Below, in pieces: positions 48,204 to 55,531 of a stretch of 64,000 nt of DNA. Within the stretch, counting starts at the first letter, position 1. The number at the start of each line of letters is the position of its first letter. The DNA is from an uncultured Eubacteriales bacterium. GTDB taxonomy: Bacteria; Bacillota; Clostridia; Oscillospirales; Oscillospiraceae. The notes under the pieces are model-generated. The model was given only the letters and a program-made list of their open reading frames with translations, had not been told where the DNA came from and did no database searches. The translations under genes and the position numbers were made by a program. Where the stretch lies: NCBI GenBank assembly GCA_900543625.1, contig UQSF01000010.1, forward strand, positions 1 through 64,000. The letters are read 5' to 3'.

Positions 48204-49835
48204 ATGGAAAAACACGCATTCGATCCCGCATGCTGCCTCGGTGAGCGGCTGCAGACGCTCTCGCGCGCGGAGCTGACCGCGCTGGCCGAGACGATCTGCC
48301 GCATCCTGACGGAGCGCGGGGCATACCACGGCGGCATCCGCCCGGACAACATCAGCCGTGCCGGGGACGGTACGGTCGGTCTCGGCGCGCCCGCCCGCAC
48401 GGACACGAAGGACTGGACGACCGAGGAGCTGGAGTTCATGGCGCCTGAGGTCTTCTGGAGCGGCTCGCTCGATGCCTCGGCCGATGTGTATTCGCTCGGC
48501 CTGCTGCTGTATGCGGGCGTGATGGGCGGCCGTCTGCCGTTTTACCCGGACGACCGCGCGCCGCAGCCGGAGGATATGGCCGCCGCGCTGCGCCGCCGCA
48601 TGAACGGCGAGGCGCTGCCTCTGGCGCGCAAGGCCGGGCGCGATCTCGCGCAGATCATCGCGCGCGCCACGCAGTGCCGGCCGGCCGACCGCTACGCCAC
48701 CCCGGCGGAGCTGTGCGCCGCGCTCGAGCAGTATGATGCCGAGCAGCGCCGCAATGTGCCGACCGCACAGGAGATGTTCAACAAGCCCGAGCAGGAGCTC
48801 AGCGAGGTCGAGCGCATGATGCTCAGCATCCTCGCCGAGGAGGCCGCCGCACCCGTGCCGGAGGCTGAGCCGGAGACCGAACCGGAAGCGGAATCTGCGC
48901 CCGAGTCTGAACCGAAAGCGGAGCCTGAACCGGAGGAAACCCCGGCTGCCGAGCCGGAAGCAAAGCCGGAGGAGGCTCCGGCCGCCGAACCGGAAGAGAA
49001 GCCCGAGGAGGCTCCGGCCGCCGATCCGGAGACGAGCCCTGAAACCGAGCCCGAGCCGCAGGCTGAGCCCGAGCACAAGCCCGAGCCGCAGCCGCTGCCG
49101 AATAAATTCCGCCCGGAAAAGCCGGCCGCCAGGCCGGAGGTCAAGCCCGCGCCGAAGCCGGAAAAGCCGCCGGTGAAAAAGCCCGAGCCCTACCGTTCCG
49201 CCCCCGCGAAGCCGAAAAAGAAAGCGCCCGACGCGCAGCGCCAGTCGCATAAGGCAGGTGTGCTGCTGACGGTGCTGATCATCTGCGCGGCGGTGTTGGC
49301 GGTGCTGCTGCTGCGTTCGCTCGGCGTGTTCGGCACGCCCAGCGCGGCGGAGACCACGCCGACACCCGCACCGACTGCCCCGGTCGAGACCGCTGTCCCG
49401 ACCGAGACGCCCACGCCCACCCCGACGCCGAAGCCCGAGCCGACGTATGAAGTCGTCAAGGCGGACGTCTCCTGGGCGGACGCTGAAGCGGCGGCGGAGG
49501 CCAAGGGCGGTCACCTCGTCGTGATCGACAGCGCCGAGAAGTGGACGCGCGTCGCCCAGCTTGCCGACGAGTCCGGCCTGACCTACGTCTGGATCGGTCT
49601 GTACCGCGCCGACAGCGGCGAGCTTGCTTGGGTCAAGGACAACATCGACCCGGTCTATAACTGGGCCGCCGGTGAGCCGTCCGTGCGCGACACCAACGGC
49701 GCGGCCGAGAACTATGTGCTCATCGCACGCCGCAGCGACGGCTGGTATTATAACGACTGCATCGGTGATCCCGCCGCCAAATACCCGCAGTTCTACGGCG
49801 GCAAGACCGGCTACATCATCGAGATCGACCCGTAA
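48204..49835 (+). CDS. Pseudokinase with membrane helix and outer C-type-lectin-like domain
   Basis: A 543-residue protein. Residues 20-180 match only the C-lobe of a Ser/Thr kinase: APE (80-82) and ADVYSLGLLLY are kept, but the HRD Asp is Gly (HGGIRPDNI), no DFG is seen, and the N-lobe with Gly loop and Lys is absent. Residues 215-345 are a Glu/Pro/Ala-, then Lys/Pro-rich linker; 350-371 a membrane helix; 380-413 a Thr/Pro stalk; 420-543 a C-type-lectin-like fold (WADAEAAAEAKGGHLVVI, YVWIGLYR, GWYYNDC). I infer a receptor-like protein: pseudokinase inside, ligand binding outside. No partner kinase is adjacent. It has its own promoter and terminator. Confidence 0.85.
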   Translation: MEKHAFDPACCLGERLQTLSRAELTALAETICRILTERGAYHGGIRPDNISRAGDGTVGLGAPARTDTKDWTTEELEFMAPEVFWSGSLDASADVYSLGLLLYAGVMGGRLPFYPDDRAPQPEDMAAALRRRMNGEALPLARKAGRDLAQIIARATQCRPADRYATPAELCAALEQYDAEQRRNVPTAQEMFNKPEQELSEVERMMLSILAEEAAAPVPEAEPETEPEAESAPESEPKAEPEPEETPAAEPEAKPEEAPAAEPEEKPEEAPAADPETSPETEPEPQAEPEHKPEPQPLPNKFRPEKPAARPEVKPAPKPEKPPVKKPEPYRSAPAKPKKKAPDAQRQSHKAGVLLTVLIICAAVLAVLLLRSLGVFGTPSAAETTPTPAPTAPVETAVPTETPTPTPTPKPEPTYEVVKADVSWADAEAAAEAKGGHLVVIDSAEKWTRVAQLADESGLTYVWIGLYRADSGELAWVKDNIDPVYNWAAGEPSVRDTNGAAENYVLIARRSDGWYYNDCIGDPAAKYPQFYGGKTGYIIEIDP

Positions 49836-49847
49836 AATATGCAAAAA

Positions 49848-49880
49848 GCTCCCCGGCCATCCGGCCGGGGAGCGATTTTT
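49848..49880 (+). terminator. Terminator of the pseudokinase-lectin gene
   Basis: GCTCCCCGGCC pairs with GGCCGGGGAGC, followed by GATTTTTT. Confidence 0.9.
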
Positions 49881-49890
49881 TGTGCAGCGT

Positions 49891-50208
49891 TCAGGTCTGC
49901 CAGTCGGTGACCGGCTTTCCGTCGCTGTCGGTGAATGTGCCGCAGGCGATCATGATCAGGTCGACCAGCGCGCCGATGCCGAAGCATCCGGCCGTGAGCA
50001 GCCAGAGCACGCCCGTGCCGATCTTGCCGACGTAGAACCGGTGGATGCCGAGCCCGCCGACGAAGACGCACAGCAGCAGCGCGATCAGGCGCGATTTCGG
50101 GCTGGCGTTCGGGTCAATGCTGCGCTGGGGCTGCACCGGGCAGCCGCACTGCGGGCAGACGACGGCCTCATCGACCAGCTGCGCACCGCACTGAGCACAG
50201 TATTTCAT
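49891..50208 (-). CDS. Zinc-ribbon TM2-domain protein
   Basis: A 105-residue membrane protein. Residues 1-25 are a zinc ribbon (YCAQCGAQL, VCPQCGCPV). The TM2 domain follows with two helices and the motif FVGGLGIHRFYVGKIGTGVLWLL. TM2 proteins are common and of unknown role. A good promoter (50272) and a palindrome over its start site suggest control by a repressor. Confidence 0.88.
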   Translation of the reverse strand: MKYCAQCGAQLVDEAVVCPQCGCPVQPQRSIDPNASPKSRLIALLLCVFVGGLGIHRFYVGKIGTGVLWLLTAGCFGIGALVDLIMIACGTFTDSDGKPVTDWQT

Positions 50209-50254
50209 GGTTTTTGTCCCCCTTCGAGGCAGCCGCCGCAGCGGCCGCGATTTC

Positions 50255-50266
50255 TGTCGTACGACA
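50255..50266. promoter_or_regulatory. Palindromic operator candidate at the TM2 gene start site
   Basis: TGTCGTACGACA is a perfect 12-bp palindrome, placed 6-17 bp downstream of the -10 box, where a repressor would block initiation. Confidence 0.5.
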
Positions 50267-50271
50267 AGCGT

Positions 50272-50300
50272 AGTGTAGCATTTTCCGCGCCGGTTGTCAA
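50272..50300 (-). promoter_or_regulatory. Promoter of the TM2 gene
   Basis: On the minus strand TTGACA (50295-50300) and TACACT (50272-50277) are 17 bp apart. Confidence 0.8.
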
Positions 50301-50340
50301 TTTCCCGACGATATATATCCGAGCACGCAAGGCAAAAAAA

Positions 50341-50366
50341 GAGGAAGCCGAGTGACCGGCTTCCTC
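50341..50366 (-). terminator. Terminator of the PerR-rubrerythrin-rubredoxin unit
   Basis: GAGGAAGCCG pairs with CGGCTTCCTC; the minus strand then has TTTTTTT. Confidence 0.9.
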
Positions 50367-50379
50367 TTCTCGTTTTGCG

Positions 50380-50538
50380 TTATGCTTCGGGGCTGAACTG
50401 ATCCTTGCCGACGCCGCACAGCGGGCAGACCCAATCTTCGGGGACGGCTTCCCAGGGTGTGCCGGGGGCGACGCCGTTGTCGGGATCGCCGACTGCGGGG
50501 TCATAGACGTAGCCGCAGATGTCACAGACGTATTTCAT
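50380..50538 (-). CDS. Rubredoxin
   Basis: A 52-residue one-iron electron carrier. The frame reads MKYVCDICGYVYDPAVGD at the start and DWVCPLCGVGKDQF near the end, so both CxxCG pairs that bind iron are intact and length is normal. It lies 24 bp after the reverse rubrerythrin gene, to which it likely passes electrons for peroxide or oxygen reduction. Confidence 0.95.
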   Translation of the reverse strand: MKYVCDICGYVYDPAVGDPDNGVAPGTPWEAVPEDWVCPLCGVGKDQFSPEA

Positions 50539-50562
50539 GGCTGTGTCTCCCGTTATGGCAAA

Positions 50563-51132
50563 TTACTTGCCGAAGTAGCGGTTCAGCAGACCCTCGAAGG
50601 CCTTGCCGTGGCGGGCTTCGTCGCGCGCCATCTCGTGCACGGTGTCATGGATCGCGTCGAGGTTGTACTGCTTGGCGAGCTTGGCCAGCTCGAACTTGCC
50701 GGCAGTTGCACCGTTCTCGGCGTCGACACGCATCTCGAGGTTCTTCTTCGTGCTGTCAGTGATGACCTCACCGAGGAGCTCGGCGAACTTCGCAGCGTGC
50801 TCGGCTTCCTCATGGGCGGCCTTCTCCCAGTACAGGCCGATCTCCGGGTAGCCCTCGCGGTGCGCAACGCGCGCCATGGCCAGATACATACCGACCTCGG
50901 AGCACTCGCCCTCGAAGTTGGCTCTCAGACCGTCGACGATCTCCTTCTGCACGTCGGCCGGAACGTCCGCGCCGAACGCCTTGCCGACGCCGACAACGTG
51001 CTCGGCAGCCCAGGACTTCTCAGCCTTCTGCTCGATGAACTTGGAGCCGTCGACATGGCACACCGGGCACTCGACCGGCGGCTGCTCGCCTTCGTAAACG
51101 TAACCACAGACACTGCAAACCCATTTTTTCAT
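50563..51132 (-). CDS. Reverse rubrerythrin
   Basis: A 189-residue peroxide-reducing protein with the domain order reversed from classical rubrerythrin: the rubredoxin domain comes first (KWVCSVCGYVYEG, CPVCHVDGSKF), then the four-helix diiron domain (NFEGECSEVGMYLAMA; EKAAHEEAEHAAKF; MARDEARHGKAF). In clostridia such proteins reduce H2O2 and O2 with electrons from NADH via rubredoxin. The AGGAGGAA site precedes the ATG. It sits between the PerR-like gene and rubredoxin. Confidence 0.95.
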   Translation of the reverse strand: MKKWVCSVCGYVYEGEQPPVECPVCHVDGSKFIEQKAEKSWAAEHVVGVGKAFGADVPADVQKEIVDGLRANFEGECSEVGMYLAMARVAHREGYPEIGLYWEKAAHEEAEHAAKFAELLGEVITDSTKKNLEMRVDAENGATAGKFELAKLAKQYNLDAIHDTVHEMARDEARHGKAFEGLLNRYFGK

Positions 51133-51173
51133 TGTAAGTTCCTCCTAAAGTTTTTTTGATTTCGATCGTTGGT

Positions 51174-51587
51174 TTATTTGGAAGCGGCTTCCTTTGCCGC
51201 TTGCTGACAAGCTTTGCACAGCCCCGTGAACGTGATGCTGCAGCCGAGCACCTGCGCGTCTGTCACGCTCTGGGCGAGCGCGCACAGCTGCGGCTCGGGC
51301 GCGCCGGGCAGCGGCACGTCGATGACGCGGCCGCACTGCGCGCAGTGCAGGTGGGCGTGGGGCTCTGTGCGGGCGTCGAACCGCTCCTGCCCGCGGAACA
51401 CGCCGACGCTCATCACGTCGCCCTGCTTGGAAAACAGGCTCAGGTTCCGGTACACCGTGCCGAGGCTCAGGTCGGGATAGTCCGGCTTGAGCTGCTGATA
51501 CAGCTCCTGCGCGGTGGGGTGGGCGGTCGTCGCGGCGAGGGCTTCGAGGATGACCTGCCGCTTTTTGCTGTTTTTGCGGATGGGCAT
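51174..51587 (-). CDS. perR: Fur family regulator, PerR-like
   Basis: A 137-residue metalloregulator. The N-terminal winged helix (TTAHPTAQELYQQL...LGTVYRNLSLF) is followed by the dimer domain with a structural zinc site: CAQCG and CKAC. HAHLHCAQCGRV carries the regulatory-metal His residues. The neighbouring rubrerythrin and rubredoxin favour a peroxide-sensing role; a Fur-type iron role is the alternative. AAGGAGGTG precedes the ATG at 51587, and an 11-bp-arm inverted repeat upstream suggests self-control. Confidence 0.88.
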   Translation of the reverse strand: MPIRKNSKKRQVILEALAATTAHPTAQELYQQLKPDYPDLSLGTVYRNLSLFSKQGDVMSVGVFRGQERFDARTEPHAHLHCAQCGRVIDVPLPGAPEPQLCALAQSVTDAQVLGCSITFTGLCKACQQAAKEAASK

Positions 51588-51602
51588 CGAAGCACCTCCT
51601 TC

Positions 51603-51633
51603 AATATCAGTAACAGGAATTATTACTGATATT
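51603..51633. promoter_or_regulatory. Operator candidate of the PerR-like gene
   Basis: AATATCAGTAA (51603-51613) and TTACTGATATT (51623-51633) are perfect inverted arms around 9 bp, 15 bp before the ATG on the minus strand. The rest of the gap to 51904 holds a GC hairpin at about 51774-51803 and the terminator at 51868; I see no gene there. Confidence 0.6.
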
Positions 51634-51867
51634 AAGATAGCACGGCTGTCCGCATTTGTAAAGCACTTTTTGCGAATGATTCTCAAGATTGTGCAGGTTG
51701 CTGTGTTTTCTGCGCCGTGTTTTGGCGTTTGTGCGCAATTTGTGCGCGGTACAGTGCGGGAGATGCGCAAAAAGGCCGGCCGCGCGGTGTCTGCGCGGCC
51801 GGAAGGAAGAAGACTTGCGCATACGCGCAGGGGGGAGGGGACGGGAACACAGTCGCAGTCAATCAAA

Positions 51868-51889
51868 GCCTCCTCCCCGAGGAGAAGGC
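51868..51889 (-). terminator. Terminator-like hairpin after the CBS gene
   Basis: GCCTCCTCC and GGAGAAGGC pair with one bulge; the minus strand continues TTTGATT. It lies 15 bp past the CBS stop. Confidence 0.55.
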
Positions 51890-51903
51890 CGGGGTGCGCC
51901 GCT

Positions 51904-52332
51904 TCACCGCCTGCAGACATTCGCTGTGATGCCGCACAGCGCCTGCGCGCACTCCATGTCCCACTTGCCGGAGCGGGCGATGTCGTCGATCGAGAGGACA
52001 CCCGCGAGCTTGCCGCCCTCTGTTACAGGCAGCCTGCGCACCTGCGCGGCGCGCATGGCGGTCATCGCGGTGCGCACGTCGGCATCGGCCTCGATCGTCA
52101 CGGGGTCGCGCGACATGATGCCGCGCACGGTCGCAGTCTGCGGATCATCGCCGGCGGAAACACAGCGCACGACGATGTCGCGGTCGGTAAGCATACCGGC
52201 GAGCGTTCCGTCGTCCTCGCACACCGGCAGTGCGCCGATGCTGCGCTGACGCATCAGCCGCGCCGCGGCGACGACCGGCTCGTCCGGATGCGTCACGGCG
52301 GCTGCTGCGGTCATGTAATGGCGAACCTGCAT
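51904..52332 (-). CDS. CBS-domain pair protein
   Basis: A 142-residue stand-alone Bateman module: two CBS domains (about 7-60 and 70-125) with motifs MRQRSIGALPVCEDDGTLAGMLTDRDIV and MRAAQVRRLPVTEGGKLAGVLSIDDIA. It likely binds adenine nucleotides; its partner is unknown. The leader upstream (52337-52397) folds into an irregular hairpin that could be a riboswitch. Confidence 0.88.
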   Translation of the reverse strand: MQVRHYMTAAAAVTHPDEPVVAAARLMRQRSIGALPVCEDDGTLAGMLTDRDIVVRCVSAGDDPQTATVRGIMSRDPVTIEADADVRTAMTAMRAAQVRRLPVTEGGKLAGVLSIDDIARSGKWDMECAQALCGITANVCRR

Positions 52333-52336
52333 CTCT

Positions 52337-52397
52337 CAACACCCCCCTTGGCCGGAAGCTCCGTCTGCGGAGATTCTCACCCGACGGGGGTGTTTTT
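52337..52397 (-). ncRNA. Structured leader of the CBS gene, riboswitch candidate
   Basis: On the minus strand the transcript begins past a TATAAT box and then folds: outer stem AACACCCCC with GGGGGTGTT, middle stem GTCGG with CCGGC, inner stem CTCCG-caga-CGGAG. The internal loops GTGAGAAT and CAAG are unpaired, as in ligand-binding RNAs. The ATG follows within 10 bases of the outer stem, so ligand binding could gate the ribosome site. I cannot assign a class. Confidence 0.45.
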
Positions 52398-52434
52398 ATA
52401 CCTATTATAATATGTCGCACGCTGTCGCATCCGG

Positions 52435-53481
52435 TCACTGCACGAGTGCCGCGAGCGCTGCGCCCGCGCTCTCACCGAACAGCCGCACGGCGCGCACGGC
52501 TTCCTGAAGCGTGTTGCCGCTGCTGCCGACCTCGATGATAAGCGAGCCGCGCGTAAGATGCTGGTTGTAGCGCTCGTTCACAAGCGTGATCGGCCGCATG
52601 AGCGTCGGATGCGCCTGCACGGCCGCATCCTGCAGGTATACCGCCAAACGCAGATTCTCCTCCCAGTGCGGGTGATAGAGTCCCGACGCGTTCGTGCCCA
52701 CGAGCAGCATCACCTGCGCGCACGCGGCATCCGGGAGCTCTGCCACGGTCTTGTAGACCACGCTGTCGGAGCACAGCGCGTCGCGGTGCAGATCGATGAC
52801 GATGCGCAGACTCGGGTATTGGCTCAGATACTCCTGCACGGCCGCGCCCGAGCGGCTGTACGAACCCGTGTAGCTCGGGTAGTCGTAGATCGTCCGGTCG
52901 TGCAGCACCTCAAGCCCCGCGTTCGTGAGCGTGTCGGCGAGCACGTCGCCCACGTGCACAATATTATAATTGGTGTCCTCGGTGCGGCAGGTGTCGCTCG
53001 CGGCGTAGAGATCGTGTCCCGCCGGGGTGAAGGCCTCGCTCGCGTGCGTGTGCATGATGAGGATCTGCGGCTCGCCCGCCGGCAGTACGGTGGCCGGCCC
53101 CTGCTGCAGCAGGGCGGCGACGCTTACGGGGATGTCCGTCTCGTTCTTGACCGTCAGCCCGCCGGCGATGCTCGTCGCCACGATGGGCAGCCCGTCGGCT
53201 GTTGCGGTCGGGGCGTTTTCCACGTCGTCGTCCGCAGTGGGGACGGGGGTCACCTCCGGTGCGGGTGAGGCGGCGCTGAGCGCTGCTGCTGCCTCCGGTG
53301 TGGGGGAGACAGCCACCGGCGGAGCACCGAGCTCCATGCGCACCGAAGCCAGCAGCAGCTGCTCCGGGTCGAACCAGCGCTGCAGCCGGTCCCTGAGCGG
53401 CGCGCCACCAGCCGCAGCCGACGCGATCTGCAAACCGAACACGGCCAGACCCACACAGGCCAATTTTTGCCGCAGTGTCAT
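52435..53481 (-). CDS. spoIIP: Stage II sporulation protein P
   Basis: A 348-residue membrane-anchored peptidoglycan amidase/endopeptidase used for engulfment with SpoIID and SpoIIM. A signal/anchor segment (residues 5-24), a Pro/Ala-rich linker and the catalytic domain are seen. The domain has ILIMHTHASEAFTP (zinc/catalytic region), GSYSRSGAAVQEYL, IVIDLHRDAL and LIIEVGSSGNTLQEA. Length is slightly short for the family. A sigma-E-like promoter lies upstream. Confidence 0.92.
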   Translation of the reverse strand: MTLRQKLACVGLAVFGLQIASAAAGGAPLRDRLQRWFDPEQLLLASVRMELGAPPVAVSPTPEAAAALSAASPAPEVTPVPTADDDVENAPTATADGLPIVATSIAGGLTVKNETDIPVSVAALLQQGPATVLPAGEPQILIMHTHASEAFTPAGHDLYAASDTCRTEDTNYNIVHVGDVLADTLTNAGLEVLHDRTIYDYPSYTGSYSRSGAAVQEYLSQYPSLRIVIDLHRDALCSDSVVYKTVAELPDAACAQVMLLVGTNASGLYHPHWEENLRLAVYLQDAAVQAHPTLMRPITLVNERYNQHLTRGSLIIEVGSSGNTLQEAVRAVRLFGESAGAALAALVQ

Positions 53482-53512
53482 ATCTGCCCACCTCCAAACG
53501 CATTCTCCACAA

Positions 53513-53542
53513 TATATATGGTTTTTGGGCTGGAATTATGTC
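53513..53542 (-). promoter_or_regulatory. Sigma-E-like promoter of spoIIP
   Basis: On the minus strand GACATAAT (53535-53542) and CATATATA (53513-53520) are 14 bp apart, close to the mother-cell sigma-E consensus. spoIIP is sigma-E controlled in Bacillus. It overlaps the divergent TSCPD promoter. Confidence 0.5.
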
Positions 53543-53559
53543 ACCGTACCTGCTATACT
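53531..53559 (+). promoter_or_regulatory. Promoter of the TSCPD gene
   Basis: TGGAAT (53531-53536) and TATACT (53554-53559), with TGC just before it, are 17 bp apart. Confidence 0.65.
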
Positions 53560-53591
53560 GTGAGCGGCAAAAATACAAAGGAGGCGTCGCT

Positions 53592-53834
53592 ATGACGATC
53601 ACATACCGGCCGAAAGGCGTCTGCTCGCGCTTGATGCAGGTGGAGGTTGAAGACGGGATTATCCGCAAAGTTGAGGTGAAAGGGGGGTGCAGCGGCAACC
53701 TACAGGGCATTTCGCGGCTCTTGGTGGGGATGCCGGTGCAGCAGGCCATCGAACGCTTGGAGGGCGTGCGCTGCGGACTGAAGCCGACATCCTGCCCGGA
53801 TCAGCTTGCACAGGCACTGAAACAGGCGCTGTAA
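53592..53834 (+). CDS. TSCPD-domain protein (TIGR03905 type)
   Basis: An 80-residue protein with the family Cys set: GVCSRLM, KGGCSGNLQGI, VRCGLKPTSCPDQLAQAL. The domain also occurs at the C-terminus of B12-dependent ribonucleotide reductases, where it may bind metal; stand-alone copies are common in anaerobes and their role is unknown. AAAGGAGGCG precedes the ATG. It is monocistronic. Confidence 0.88.
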   Translation: MTITYRPKGVCSRLMQVEVEDGIIRKVEVKGGCSGNLQGISRLLVGMPVQQAIERLEGVRCGLKPTSCPDQLAQALKQAL

Positions 53835-53886
53835 GGCGGGAAAAAGATTTACATAATTCTTTCAAATAATTAAAATGGTTGACATA

Positions 53887-53933
53887 ATGCAAGTTTGCAA
53901 GAAATTTTTGCGAACTTGCATCTTTTCTTTTTG
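53887..53933 (+). terminator. Terminator of the TSCPD gene
   Basis: ATGCAAGTT pairs with AACTTGCAT, with an inner GCAA/TTGC, followed by CTTTTCTTTTT. The region from here to 54225 is markedly AT-rich against its surroundings and contains only the promoter at 54085. Confidence 0.8.
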
Positions 53934-54084
53934 GTCAGAATGCGTCGAAACGTCGGATTTGGTCAAAGTAGACAACACAATTTCTTGTGTCGAACAACGT
54001 AAATATATACTGTATTTTGTTATTTCTGCGTTTTATTGTGGATTTTATTCAGAACTTAAAAAGCTGCTTTGTGCAATTTGCCGA

Positions 54085-54113
54085 TTGCGAACGACTCGGA
54101 AAATGAATATAAT
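54085..54113 (+). promoter_or_regulatory. Promoter of the SleB/CwlJ-type gene
   Basis: TTGCGA (54085-54090) and TATAAT (54108-54113) are 17 bp apart, about 113 bp before the ATG. This looks like a vegetative promoter and not a spore-specific one. Confidence 0.7.
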
Positions 54114-54225
54114 TATCCATAACGGGGCAAGGCGTCGTGCTTAAAATGCGCCTGTCGGGTGTATGGATCAGATGACCGTGTGCCCGCCGGACCCGAAAAA
54201 GTTACAGCAAAGGAGGCTGCACGTC

Positions 54226-55275
54226 ATGAAACAAATCAAGAGAGCCGGACAGTCCGTCAGATCGGGTCTGTCGCTGATGTGCATCGTCTGCCTGCTTTGC
54301 GGCTTATTGTGCGGATTTTTCTGGCTCGCCGGTGAGAGTCCGGTGCTGGCCGCCGGGCTGGACGGGGATGCCCTGTCGGCCAGAGCGGTCCTGAGCGGGG
54401 ATGCGTCCCTGTCTGCGCCCGAGCGCGATGAGAAGCTGGCGGTGCAGGCCGCCGCGCAGGCGACGTCGCCCGTCGTGCGCACGCTTGCCGTCGGCATGGA
54501 CGCTGCGGACTATACCGAGACGGTCACCTGCGACTACACGCCCGTGTACATTGATGACAGCTTCGGCGGTTACTGCTATGTGATCGACGGTGCGGCCTGG
54601 CTTTCGGCGGATGCGTTTGCCGAGATGCTCGGTCTTGAGAGCGCGACCGTCACCGACGGCGACACCCAGACCGTCACGGTCGACGGTGCGGACATCGCGG
54701 CGACCTACGGCGCTGTGAGCTACACGGCCAACGGCCGCTGCTTCTATGCGCCCGACGGGGTGTACGCCTTGGACGGTAAGGTGGTGCTGCCGCTGGCGGA
54801 TCTGGAGAAGATCTTCGGCGTCACGGCCACATTCAGCGCGGACAATACCAGCCTGCGCGTCGATGCGTCCGGGCAGCAGCTGCTTGAGAGCGGTGAGAGC
54901 TTCTACGGCACGCGTGACGTCTACTGGCTCAGCCACATCATCAATGCCGAGGCCGGCAACCAGCCCATGGACGGGCAGATCGCGGTCGGCAACGTCGTGC
55001 TCAACCGCGTGGCGGACGAGCGCTTCCCCAACAGTGTCAAGGAGGTCGTGTTCGACCGGCGCAGCGGCGTGGCGCAGTTTTCGCCCACGGCGGACGGCAG
55101 CATCGGTCTCACGCCGGATGAGGATGCCGTGCTCGCGGCAAAGCTCGCCTTTGAGGGGTACAATACAGTCGGTGAGAGTATGTACTTCATCAACCCCGCG
55201 GCCTGCAACTCCGCGTGGTTCAACCGCTGCCTGACCTATACGACCACGATCGGCGACCACGTCTTTTACGCATAA
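54226..55275 (+). CDS. SleB/CwlJ-type cell wall hydrolase with amine-oxidase-like N-domain
   Basis: A 349-residue secreted protein. A long signal segment (residues 17-45) ends near SPVLAAG. Residues 100-225 resemble the copper-amine-oxidase N-terminal-like wall-binding repeat. The Hydrolase_2 domain follows (about 235-349): VYWLSHIINAEAGNQPMDGQIAVGNVVLNRV, then VAQFSPTADGSI and PAACNSAWFN. SleB and CwlJ break spore cortex; vegetative paralogs exist. CAAAGGAGGC precedes the ATG at 54226, which lies well past the promoter. Confidence 0.88.
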   Translation: MKQIKRAGQSVRSGLSLMCIVCLLCGLLCGFFWLAGESPVLAAGLDGDALSARAVLSGDASLSAPERDEKLAVQAAAQATSPVVRTLAVGMDAADYTETVTCDYTPVYIDDSFGGYCYVIDGAAWLSADAFAEMLGLESATVTDGDTQTVTVDGADIAATYGAVSYTANGRCFYAPDGVYALDGKVVLPLADLEKIFGVTATFSADNTSLRVDASGQQLLESGESFYGTRDVYWLSHIINAEAGNQPMDGQIAVGNVVLNRVADERFPNSVKEVVFDRRSGVAQFSPTADGSIGLTPDEDAVLAAKLAFEGYNTVGESMYFINPAACNSAWFNRCLTYTTTIGDHVFYA

Positions 55276-55295
55276 TAGCTGCACAGACAGCATGA

Positions 55296-55323
55296 CCGCC
55301 CGCACGGAGATCCGTGCGGGCGG
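55296..55323 (+). terminator. Terminator hairpin after the SleB/CwlJ gene, first of two copies
   Basis: CCGCCCGCACGGAGATCCGTGCGGGCGG folds on itself and is followed by TTTAAG. A near copy lies at 55532-55559, on the far side of repeat copy 3. Confidence 0.8.
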
Positions 55324-55531
55324 TTTAAGACTGTCGAAAAACCCGGAGGGTTTTCCGACAAAGGGGTTGCAGTCTGCTGCGCGCAGAATTTGTGTGCCTG
55401 TGGCGCACAAATTCCACACTTGCAGCCTGAGCAGTATTTTCTCTCACGCACATGTCGCGAGAGAAAATGATTTCACTTTTTTTGCCGCCTGCGGGCGGCA
55501 AACTCTGCGAGGCTTTTTTGACACGCTGCAG
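55324..55531 (+). repeat. Structured intergenic repeat, copy 3
   Basis: In order: GACTGTCGAAAAACCC hairpin (55329-55360); variable hairpin AATTTGTGTGCC-tgt-GGCGCACAAATT; block GTATTTTCTCTCACG...GCGAGAGAAAATGA; hairpin TTTGCCGCCTGCGGGCGGCAAA; CTCTGCGAGGCTTTTTTGA. It follows the SleB/CwlJ-type gene in the same orientation and is bracketed by two near-identical terminator hairpins. Confidence 0.82.

Noticed and set aside
51588..51903. A possible small gene between the PerR-like and CBS genes
   Set aside because: Frames here have no ribosome site and cross a strong inverted repeat and two hairpins.
53875..54144. An 89-codon frame in the AT-rich gap before the SleB/CwlJ-type gene
   Set aside because: No ribosome site, its start overlaps the TSCPD terminator and its end overlaps a good promoter; codon use is unlike every neighbour.
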